From contig CBFFRP010000426.1 in assembly GCA_965644295.1 (NCBI GenBank), positions 310,001-374,000 of the forward strand: 64,000 nucleotides of DNA, written 5' to 3'. The notes beneath the pieces are model-generated. The model ran no database searches, was not told where the DNA came from, and saw nothing but the letters and a program-made list of their open reading frames with translations. This DNA comes from Paraphysomonas bandaiensis. Taxonomy: Eukaryota; Chrysophyceae. Below, in pieces: positions 35,748 through 46,200 of this stretch; the first letter of the stretch is position 1; every line of letters begins with the position of its first letter. The position numbers and the translations under genes were made by a program.

Positions 35748-37452
35748 TCATGCTGTAAATTCAACTTCACTCGTAGTTGTACTAGAGTCATTGCCATTGG
35801 ACATACTTTTTGATTCGTCAGTAACTTCTACTGCCGTATCAGCATCAACGGTGACACTTCCTATTAACTACACACAGAGAAGGAAATATAAATCATAAGC
35901 AAAGAGTAGATCAGCCTACACACCTCCTCTGCATCGTCATAATCTGCCAGTGACATAAATTTCGTGCTGTGCTTCTGAATGAATCTGTGACGTGAACAAC
36001 ATATTACGCTAATCTTTTGAGTTAATCATCGCAGATATTGACAATAAATAGACAATAAAAACGAATAAAATTCTTACTTCAGCAAATCGGCCAGTTTCTG
36101 TTGCATGAAAGTTAAGTCCGGCGGTGCGACAGATATATCTTTGCTTAGAGAGGGGAGCTTGACTGGAATCCATAACAACGATTATCAATCAAAGTGAATA
36201 AAGATACAAATATATGAGAGAACTGAGTATGACATATGATAATATATTTTTCAGAACAAATGAGTATCAGAGAGGGGTACTGGTAGAATAAAACAGCTGA
36301 CAGAAAACTCACCAAATAGTCGGAGCAGGTGCTCAGCTCCATAGTAGTCAGAAGAAGAAAAGATGCTTCCGGGCCCATTATCGTGCTGATGCTTTCTAAC
36401 AAGATGCTCGTACTAAATACATCATATAACACGTTAAATGTGCAAAGTTGAAGGGTGTACGAAGTGTTAAACTAGCAGGCATAAACTTTACGCACCTGCG
36501 CTCGCTCCTGACGGTAAAGCAATATCAAAGGCAACGCCTAATAAACATTTACACCAACAAAAATTAGCACACCACTACTAAAATTAAAGTCTAGGTTAAA
36601 GCAGGCCCATTTCGCGTACCTTGTCGAAGTAGAGCCGAAGTCCTATCAATAGTTCCCGACTGCGGTCATTCTACCACACCAACACATAAGCCATTTGATG
36701 ACAATCGATACGACACATACTTGCTTATCGTCTGTCTTGCTGCGCTTTTCTGCGAGAAAGTCATCTATGATGCTGGTCACAGTATGTTGCCGCGGCAATT
36801 TGAGTAGTCGTCGAGGATCTTTTACTATCAACTATTAACAGCAGGGGAAGTGAGTATGCATATTTACAATAACAGAAATTTACCACGCACCTCATACTCA
36901 TCCACCAGAACCTTCTTCAGTGTCAACGGGACCTGAACCTTCATCTGCAAAAGCGCCATTACAATATTATATCACTGACAACTGACATGACAGCTACTGA
37001 CCACAGCTAAGTCATCAATACTATCGTCGACCTGATCTATTGTTAGACACTCATATAGATGACAATATATAATATCATACAATCTCAGCTTGTAACAGTT
37101 GTTTCCTACGCTTCTTTTCCGCTGCATCTTCTTGAGTATTACTTCTCTACCAGTTGATATTATTATCATATACTTCAATTATATATATATATATATAGAA
37201 AGATATTACCTTCTTCATATTTTTGTTTTCATCCTCACATTCCATAAGACCAAGTCGACCAATAGCTCTTGTTTTCTTTGAAACATTCTTTTCATCTGTC
37301 CAATTATCCCATTTACGTTTCCATCCTTGAAAATGTACAAAATATTTCCATATTTGATTACATAATTGTGTTTTTAATACTTTAGCTTCATAGATTTTAC
37401 CACGATCTTTAACACAAACAATTTCATTCTCTTCAAATTTTGGTGATGACAT
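35748..37452 (-). CDS. MRG15: MRG15/EAF3 chromodomain protein, eleven exons
   Basis: Exons: 37452-37210, 37146-37081, 37031-37002, 36944-36891, 36831-36721, 36670-36620, 36537-36496, 36412-36313, 36162-36078, 35984-35924 and 35867-35748. They are in frame and give 320 aa. Residues 8-75 are a chromo-barrel (FEENEIVCVKDRGKIYEAKV, YFVHFQGWKRKWDNWTDE) with the aromatic cage residues that read H3K36 methylation. After a basic linker, the MRG domain follows: LTLKKVLVDEYELIVKDP, LPRQHTVTSIIDDFL, LRLYFDKALPLILLYRQERAQ, YYGAEHLLRLFVKLPSL and LADLLKFIQKH. MRG15/EAF3 belongs to NuA4/TIP60 acetyltransferase and Rpd3S/Sin3 deacetylase complexes. The length matches human MORF4L1 (323-362). Ten very short introns make it the most fragmented gene here. 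The 30-bp third exon is supported only by frame and splice signals. Confidence 0.93.
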
Positions 37453-37901
37453 ACTAGCTTTTAATTGATATGGTAGATAAGTGTGATTGTATTGGACTGG
37501 AAATTTAAACTTGATTGTGATGTATGTATGTATGTATGATACATAGCCATAGTGACCGCATACATATATATATATATGGATACAGTACAGCAGAGTACAT
37601 AGTATACGTATACGGTATATCTATATGGTGGTATAGTAATACAACTCGAAATTTGAATATATGATTTGTTAATGTATGAAAATATATGAAAAACACCGTA
37701 CAGAATCCTTATATATGAAACATACCGTACAAAACCCTTATATATGAAAAACACCGTACAGAATTCTTATATATGAAACATACCGTATACTGTACCATGA
37801 ACACAGTGGCTCATATCTGCTCTGATATCCTTCTATATGAAACCCACCATACAGCATTCTCATCCATATATTAGATCTTATAACCCCATAAGATAATAAC
37901 C
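37453..37901. repeat. 29-bp tandem repeats upstream of the sulfotransferase-like gene
   Basis: Four consecutive 29-bp units, each ATATGAAA..ACCGTAC..AA..CTTAT, begin at 37683, 37712, 37741 and 37770, with a decayed relative near 37834. They lie 100-220 bp before the start codon at 37902, so they could be a promoter-proximal array. The rest of the region is AT-rich, with a short TATG tract at 37520. Confidence 0.7.
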
Positions 37902-39203
37902 ATGACTATAATATGGTATTTATATCTATCTATAGTCACACTCAGTTACAGTACATCTCAATCATGTAACTGTCATTCATTATCATATAAAACTGATTCT
38001 ATAACGAACATTGCCATCATATCTGCTACAGGTCGTGTAGGATCATCTAATCTATTAAGTATGCTTGGATCAGATCATAGAATTATTAATTTAGGTGAAA
38101 TATTTATTACAACACGATTTAATTCACTTAATTTACCACCAAATATATATTCACCTTCTCATAATCCTGCATCAGAGAGTTTTAAATTGAGTATGATGAA
38201 TCATATTCGACACTGTTACTCATCTAATGATAATAAAGAATATAAAAGTCATAAATTAGCTAGTATTAAATTTTGGCATGCATGGTCAAATGGGGTAACA
38301 ATTGAATGGATGGTGAATCAATTGATACACTGTGGATGCGTGACGCACTTTGTGTTGATAGGTAGAAATCCAGTCCGTATCACTGTGTCGGAGCAGTATG
38401 CGAACCGTTATCGAACGTGGCAGTACCAAAAGAGTAGACAGCGGAGTGCACCTGGAGCAGTGTGCGACAGATCTTATCTTGCATATCATATTGGTGGTAG
38501 GTGGGTTGCAGAGATGGCTCGGACACACTACATGGGGTTCACCGCAGTTCAGAGTGCCATAGAAAGGGTACGGTCGCAACTACAGTTGTCTTTTCCGGCT
38601 CATATTGGCCTCAGTTACGAAGCTGACATGTTACCGGACCCTGTAAAAGCGTATGAAAAAATAATGGGTTTTTTACAGTTAGAATCTCAGGCTGTTCCTC
38701 CGCCTCGACATAGAAAGGGTATGATATGTCCTCTTCGTGACATGCTCGTCAACTTCGAGGAACTTGTTTGTAGTCTGCAGCAGTGGGAAATGAGTGCTGG
38801 GGTAGCTCGAAACTCTGCTGCCTCTGTGATGTGGATGGCAAGTGACACTGATGTACCCATCACATTTGATAGCATGTTAATTTCTTGGAGGAAATTGCTG
38901 GACGACCTTGGAGAACATGGAGCACTTTCGGAGTGCACCTTAGATGATATAGGCCGCAGTGGGGTGAAGGTCCCTTTATCTGTGACCACCAAAGGTGTGT
39001 GTGGGACAGGAGGGGAAACGAACAAGTGTCGAGGGATTCCTGCTGTTCCCCCTGATGGGCCGGACCTTTGCTTCCTGTCAATGCACCGAGCTGGATGTGA
39101 TGCTATGACTTTCAAGGATGGGCATTGTTACTTGCACAAGAATATCTCGACGTTTTCACTGACAACTTGTGCGACAGATGCTCTGTATAGAAGTAAGTTT
39201 TGA
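37902..39203 (+). CDS. Secreted sulfotransferase-like protein
   Basis: A single-exon 433-aa frame. The N-terminus is a signal peptide or signal anchor (MTIIWYLYLSIVTLSYSTS, then CNCHS). Residues about 35-55, IISATGRVGSSNLLSMLGS, match the 5'-phosphosulfate-binding loop of sulfotransferases (the 'G.GRSGSSLL' type). The segment ending VLIGRNPVRITVSEQYANRY resembles the 3'-phosphate-binding motif. The core therefore looks like a PAPS-dependent carbohydrate sulfotransferase acting in the Golgi or ER lumen. The last about 75 residues form a Cys-rich tail (C-x8-C-x14-C-x8-C pattern) that may be a small disulfide domain of the PAN/apple or lectin kind; I cannot name it. The substrate is unknown. Confidence 0.72.
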   Translation: MTIIWYLYLSIVTLSYSTSQSCNCHSLSYKTDSITNIAIISATGRVGSSNLLSMLGSDHRIINLGEIFITTRFNSLNLPPNIYSPSHNPASESFKLSMMNHIRHCYSSNDNKEYKSHKLASIKFWHAWSNGVTIEWMVNQLIHCGCVTHFVLIGRNPVRITVSEQYANRYRTWQYQKSRQRSAPGAVCDRSYLAYHIGGRWVAEMARTHYMGFTAVQSAIERVRSQLQLSFPAHIGLSYEADMLPDPVKAYEKIMGFLQLESQAVPPPRHRKGMICPLRDMLVNFEELVCSLQQWEMSAGVARNSAASVMWMASDTDVPITFDSMLISWRKLLDDLGEHGALSECTLDDIGRSGVKVPLSVTTKGVCGTGGETNKCRGIPAVPPDGPDLCFLSMHRAGCDAMTFKDGHCYLHKNISTFSLTTCATDALYRSKF

Positions 39204-39640
39204 TGGGAGAGGTAGTTCTGCTTGCGTTAATGTATCAGTGTTGCCCATGTTGGTTCTTTTTTATGCAAACGGCCAACAGAAGTGTGTATATACGGTATTT
39301 CACATTACGTAATGTGGGTGTATTGTAATTAAGTATTATCTCGATGTGTACTCCTTTTTGGTTATTCCGTGATACATCTCTGCGCACAATATCGTGTCAT
39401 GATGCTGAATAATATATCTTGTATTATCACTTCCCTTTGTGAAGATACTTCCCATGTGGTAAACGCTATAGTTTCTGTTGATAGTCTTCAGCTAGCTGAG
39501 CCTGAATCTTATTTATCACCGAGGATATAAATTACAAGTATATGATAAAGTGCAATGATAGTTGGTGCAATTCAATTTCGTACAGGCAGTTGAATAAAAA
39601 TAATGACTAGAAAATAGTATAATACAGTTCAAGAATGTTG
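39204..39640. other. Intergenic, nothing recognised
   Basis: AT-rich 3' flank of the sulfotransferase-like gene up to the first inverted-repeat-element base. No feature recognised. Confidence 0.4.
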
Positions 39641-39852
39641 AGTAGTGAATGTCTTATTACTATCAATAGGCGTTTAAGAGTCAGTGCTTAACTCTGATAT
39701 CCTATTATTTCAATCTACGAAAGCTGATTGTGCGTCACCGCAAGCACAAATGTGCAACCACTTTCGCTCTGAGCAGTGAGCATGCAGAATGTTGATATAC
39801 CTGACATCTGCTGACTTCAAATTACTGAGTTCGTAAGATAAACAGCCCGGAT
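39641..39852. mobile_element. Inverted-repeat element, left part, interrupted by the LINE
   Basis: It begins AGTAGTGAATGTCTTATTAC and follows the family through CACCGCAAGCAC and GTTGATATACCTGACATCTG to AACAGCCCGGAT, where the LINE starts. The family sequence resumes at 50130. The last 12 bp (39841-39852) are the left copy of the LINE target-site duplication. Confidence 0.85.
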
Positions 39853-39858
39853 CACAGG

Positions 39859-40250
39859 ATGCACAGAGCGGACTGTGGAAATGCTGTGCATGCACCAGGT
39901 GTGCCTGTTCACAGCCCATGGTACTGCTCACCTGCATCAAAACACCCACATCCACCTCCCCTCCTGTGTCCGTGCACTAGCACAACACCACCAGCACCCG
40001 CCAACTCGCGCTCTCACGCGATGCACAGAGCGGACTGTAGAAACGCTGTGCATGTACCAGGTGTGCATGTTCACAGCCCATGGTACTGCTCACCTGCATC
40101 AAAACACCCACATCCACCTCCCCTCCTGTGCCCGTCCCCCAGCACACCACCACTCACATCCTCCAACTCACGCTCTCACAGGATGCACAGAGCGGACTGT
40201 GGAAATGCTGTGCATGCACCAGGTATGCCTGTTCACAGCCCATAGTACTC
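39859..40250 (+). repeat. 162-bp tandem 5' monomers of the LINE
   Basis: Units beginning ATGCACAGAGCGGACTG start at 39859, 40021 and 40183 (exactly 162 bp apart), the third cut short near 40250. 162 is a multiple of three, so the coding frame stays open and the predicted N-terminus repeats every 54 residues. Promoter monomers of this kind are known at the 5' ends of some LINEs (mouse L1). Here they could be promoter, coding or both. Confidence 0.88.
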
Positions 40251-43200
40251 ACAAGCTTTCACACGACAATCCTCCGACGCAAAGAGGTGCGAAAAAACAC
40301 CAACTCAGACCACGCCAGGTTGGACCTGGTTACAGCAGCGACGACAGCAGCGACGGTCCGCCCAAGCGTCGACCACGTAAACCCCCTAATAAGGTATCTC
40401 GACAACCCACAACCCCAGGTAATACCCACCAAGCCGACGCTCCCACTCCCATGGCAGCTCCAGATAACGCGGGACAACTCCCCAGGAGACATAACCGTCC
40501 TTCCCCTATATCCCAATACATACATCCCCAGGCTACACTCCCACTCTCATTGTTGTGTTCCCTGGGGTCCGAGCTATGTAGTCTCGCCTACACTTCGCAC
40601 TCACCGCGGAGAACCTACGAAACACTATCACCTTTGTCTCCACCTCTACATCCAAAACACTCCCCCTGTATCACCTTGAAGCTGCTGTTGTGTTCCATGC
40701 TACATGAGCCATTTAGTCGTGACTACACATGGTGCTCGACGCACAGAACCTACGCACAGCATTCCCGGGGTCCACATGATACAAACACACAGCGCACAGA
40801 GCACCCCTCGGCACACCAGCAGGGCCCAGGGTATACCTCTGACGATAGCGGAGATGGCCCCGCACGGAGGCCCCCCTCCCATCGACGCCGACGTGTCCAT
40901 GCCTCCCACCAGACCGCACCATCCCTAACCACCCTCTTCGACTTCTTCCCCCCCATACCCACCCGTCAACAATCACACACCACCGAACAACATAATACCT
41001 GCGGTACAGACCACACTCACTCCGAAACATCGCACACTACTATAGTCGCTCCACCAGGTCACCACCCATCCACAGTCTCCCACCCACCTCTCACAGTAAC
41101 AGCCCATGCACGCGACAAAACCTCCCACAAAAATCACGGCTCAGCGACTCTGTCCTCAACTCACTGTATCACTCCCACACCCCAGCTCCTGAAACCGAAC
41201 AGGTCTGGCACCACAGATACCTTCACTCCTCTGTCCACCACGACTGGCCCCACTTCCCCCACGACTGCCAAAGTTAACCAGCTGGAGGCTAAGCCCCCAC
41301 AACAGGACAGCACAGTCCCCTTCACCAATTTACTCACCAACACCTGGGCTGCCTACGACAACACCGGCCAAATAGCAGCGTCCCTGCGAGAGGATCTCCT
41401 ACACCAACTCCACACCACCATCATGACCTCTCCGGACCCAACAGCCTGGCCCACACTCTTCAATACTGTCAACGACAGTTCCAACTACATACACGTCACC
41501 TCGTTCAACTGCGATACGGATTACGCCGCCACCCCCGGACGTGGCTTCTGCTCGGTGGCAGCAGCTCATCAAATTCTGAGGTCAACTGCACCAGGAAAAT
41601 ACAACCCTGTGCACCTTTCCAGCGAGGAGGATACCACCGCATTATTGTCACTGGTGCAACGCTTGCTGGCCCTATGCCTCACTGCAGGCATCACTGCCAC
41701 ACGTATCCAAACACTGCGGCGTACACTCACCCGCATGAGGAATTCCCTCCGCTCCCCCAACTCACAGGCCAGAGCCCTCCCCGCCAAACACTACATGGAC
41801 ACCGAAGACTTCCTACTCATGCTTAAACTACTACGACTCCGATTCCAGTTCTGGCAGGGACACCCGCTGTACCTTCAGCGTGGCTGGGTCCTCCTCAAGA
41901 CGTCGACAGGAACGACTCGACACCCCCCTACACCAGTCCACAACGTCGCGTATAGCGCATCTCACTACTTTCTCCTCAGGATTACCGATGTCGACAGTAA
42001 GTGCACCAATGCTTCTCGTGCAGCTAGACTCTCCCTGTTGCAGCTTCTTCAGTCCGCCCAAACATCATCCCACCTCTTCACTTGTCCACATCCAGTATCA
42101 CACACCACGACATCATACCAACCCCACGGCACAACCACTCCCTCCCATAACAACATGGACACTCTACACACACCAGCGTATGCAGCTGCACAGGACCACA
42201 ACACCAGCTGTATCGACATATACACCTCACCACCACCCCCATGCACCACATCATCCCCTACCCCTCTCTATATCACCGACGGTATGGTGACCTTGAGTAT
42301 CACTCCGCGTGGACTAAGGGAAATCGAAGCCCAAACTCTACATCCCGATCAGCCTCAACCGCCCCGCACAGCAATACAGAACGCTGGCAGAATATTCAGG
42401 CTTCATGTATCCGCGCAGAACATCCACACAGCACACGATATCCCAGCCAACGGATACTGTGCATACGGAACCCTCCATCGATTGCACATGCTCATGACCA
42501 GCAAACGACCTACAGCCACCTATTGGGAGCTCGACTTCCGGCGACCAGAGCACAGGACCTACGCAGGACAGTGGCTCAGCAACCTACTTCGAGACGTGCT
42601 CCTCCACCCTAGCTGTGACCAAACCACCATCGTCAAGCTACAACATGCTCTCACAGCCATGACCAGCAGGCATCAACACACATACACCACCCCGGACGAC
42701 ATTCGTCACTGGTTATCTGTCCGCGAAATGCACTGGCTCGCCACATTCTTCACCCCCACAACCACATGGGCCACTGATGGAGAATCAATCAGCATTGTTG
42801 GCATACCCAGCGACCCCCACGCGTACGGCCCTGCGTGGACGTCAGACGAACTCCGTGAAGCCATACTTCTGAATCTCCCTCACATAGTCCTGCACAACGC
42901 ACACTTCTACATCATCAACCCTGCCGGCCTCGCCATCAACCTTGACAACGCTCTACTCAACCTTGAACCACACATTCAAGTGCGTGAACCCAGCGTTCAG
43001 CGCGACGTCCCGCCCATTAATGCACGCCCACAACATCCCACCAGCCCCGTAGCCACACCCACATGCCCTCCTGCGCCTTCAGAGACCACAGTGGCCGACA
43101 CCATTCCATCATCAGACACCATAAACTCCTCCCCCCACAATTCTACATCTAGGCCACGGAAAACTCCCCGGACAAAAGGCAACCGGACCCCCACACTCCC

Positions 43201-46200
43201 CACCAGGACACAGCCCCCTCGTAAAGCCCGACACGCCCAGTCCTATGCAGACCTCCCTGACACAGTCCCTACACATACATTATACTGTCCACACGTGCCC
43301 TTCCGCACCTTACTCCAAGCAGCGAATCCACCCCAACCGCTCACATGGGACCCTACACTCAAATATAAAGTCCTGATGGGCCTAGCAGACACCCTGCCCA
43401 AAGGAAATGCCTTATACGCCGGAGAGCAGATCCCGGCCCATGCCATCATTTCCGAGTGCACTGGCCAAAGACTCTCTATCCTGGAAGCCCGGTCCACGGA
43501 GCGTTCCTCCGACTATCTCGTCCAAGACACACAAGGAACATTCGTAATAGACGCCAGGGACAGGAAAAGCAAACGCATACTTTGCGCAGCCGGATACATC
43601 AACGACCCGCTACAGGCCAATGCCGCCAACGTAGAGTTCTACACAAAAACGGGACGGATATACATACGAGCATTACGCAAAATCAACCCCCACGAAGAAC
43701 TCCTCGTCAACTACGGGTACCAGTATTGGGAAGACCAAAAGTGGTCGACAGAGATCCTCCTCCAAGCAAGAGCGGCGTATGCCGAAGATATTGCGCTCCG
43801 AGAGCAGGAATGGCACACCTTACTCTCCCAAAAGCAGTCGCCACCACGGCAGACCCTCACCCTCCCCGAACCTTCGCGCAGTCCACTAACACACGCCACA
43901 CATTTCAAATTCTCAACGTGGAACGTCAATGGCAACCCTTCCAGCAACCCCGGAAAAATAGAGGCCATACTCCACTACTTTCGCTCTCAAAGTCTAGATT
44001 GCCTTTACCTCCTCGACGTACGGCTCTCACAAAGACAAGCAGCCTACCTAGACGACTATATACAGGACCAGATCCCAGGGGTTCTCGTATGCCGCTTTCT
44101 TAACACGAAACCGAAGCTCGGACCCACTGACCCACACATGGGGGGCGCCCTCGCGGTGATAAGTGAAACATGGAAAGGGCGCATCCGATATACCAATTCT
44201 GACTGTACGGGCCTCGGCCTCATATCTCGCATCGAATTTCACACTGGCAGACCAGACATCGACGACCGACTCACCATAATAGGAGCATATCTACCCCCTA
44301 AACCTGCGACTGCTGGCCCGTGCACACTGTGGACATCACTACGAGCCTTTGGAAGAGCGACGCCCAAAAATGGTGCCTCACGACCGTATTCCATCCTCAC
44401 GAACATCCTTACAAAATGGATTGTTAAAGCCAGGGCCAACGGCCACACAGTCCTTGTAGGCGGTGACTTCAATGCCTCTCTCGAGGGCCATGCTGGAAAG
44501 CGAGACCTACGTGGAATAGCAACATCCCTCCAACTTACAGCCCCTCTTATACAGACCCTAAACACTGAGGACCCGTACTTCACCTTCTTCCGGAAAGACC
44601 GCGGAATCTCCAGAATAGACCACATTCTACATACACCTCTTCCCACATACATACAAATTTCTGGCAACGGGTGCTACACCTCGGACGCCCTCACGGCAGC
44701 AACTTTTGACCACAGACCGGTCTGGACCGACCTCTGCATCAGTGGAACAGGACCCCCCCTGCCGAAGGAGCAACACCTTCAGATCCCGCCAAGGCTTAAC
44801 ATCAATCCCGCCGATCAGGAAATGGTGGAGGAATACCAACAGCATCTCAGCACACATCATCAATCCCTCCCGGAGCCCTCGGCACACCCACACCCTGCCG
44901 ACCGCGCCGCCACCAAACTAGCACTAATCCATCGCATCACCATCGACGCGGCTCACGACACACGTAGCGCAGATAGAACGAAGAAAACACGCATTCACCA
45001 CCTCTGCCAACGCAAACGTTCCCGCTTCAAAGACGGCTTTTCTGCGGAAATGAGAGTTATTCAAACAGCACTCCACTTAGTCATCTACCTAAAGAGAAAG
45101 TTTTTCAACAGAGCCGGCTATCTCCACCCTCATGTAGATGACACACGTCTCTACAGTCTTACACGAAGAGGCCTCCAGCGATGGGAGGTCACCATAGCCG
45201 CCCTGGACCACGCTTCAGAGGACCCATCCCACCCACCCACCACCATCATCAAGCCTGCCGTGGATCCACGCCAGATGCTGACATGGACTGTTGCGACCAT
45301 CAATAGCACACACTTTGACACCCTACGGGATAACCTTACCCGAATGCTCCAAGGAAGAGCAAGAACAGAAATGCGGAAGCGTATGACCCACAGGACCCAC
45401 ACCATCCAAGCCCACCTGGAACTCCAACACATCGGAAAAGTCCTTCAGACAATAGGATTGAAGCGCAAACAGACGCCACCCCTCACCCGACTCACCCTAG
45501 AGGACGGAGCCACCCTAACCCTCCCCATAGACATACAGGACGAGCTGAACAAACATTTCACAGCCCACCACTCCATCCCATCCGGACTTGACCCAGTCGC
45601 CCACAAGCTACATCATGACGACACCTGGTGGCACGAGCTCGCAGCTGGCGCCGACATGAACACACCCTTGCATCCACACTCCGCCATTCCCGATCACCAC
45701 CAGCTCGGCCTACGAAACCTATGCAAAACAAAGGTTACCTCCGCCACAGCTAAAAAGATCCAAGACGCTCTACGACAGCAGATCACAATAAGCGAGTTCC
45801 ACTCCACTCTGGACGGGATGGCCAAGGATAAAGCGCCCGGACCATCCATGGTCACCACCAACATGATAAAGAAATGGACCCCTGAAATAAAGATTGAAGT
45901 TTTAGGCCTCCTCCAAACCCTCTGGACCCATCGCCATGTGCCACGCTGGTGGAGAGACAGAGTCATGACGCCACTTCTTAAAAAACCAGGACACACGTCT
46001 CTAAAGAACCTCCGACCGATAGGGCTCCTAGAGGTTTTGCGCAAACTAATGACCCGTATCATCACCCACCGGCTCCTCCACATATGGGAAGAAGATGAAG
46101 TCCTACACCCTGCGCAACACGGCTATCGATGGCGACACGGCACGGACACGGCCATTCTACGAGTCCTCGCGGCCACGGAACTGGCCAAACTTACCGGGCA

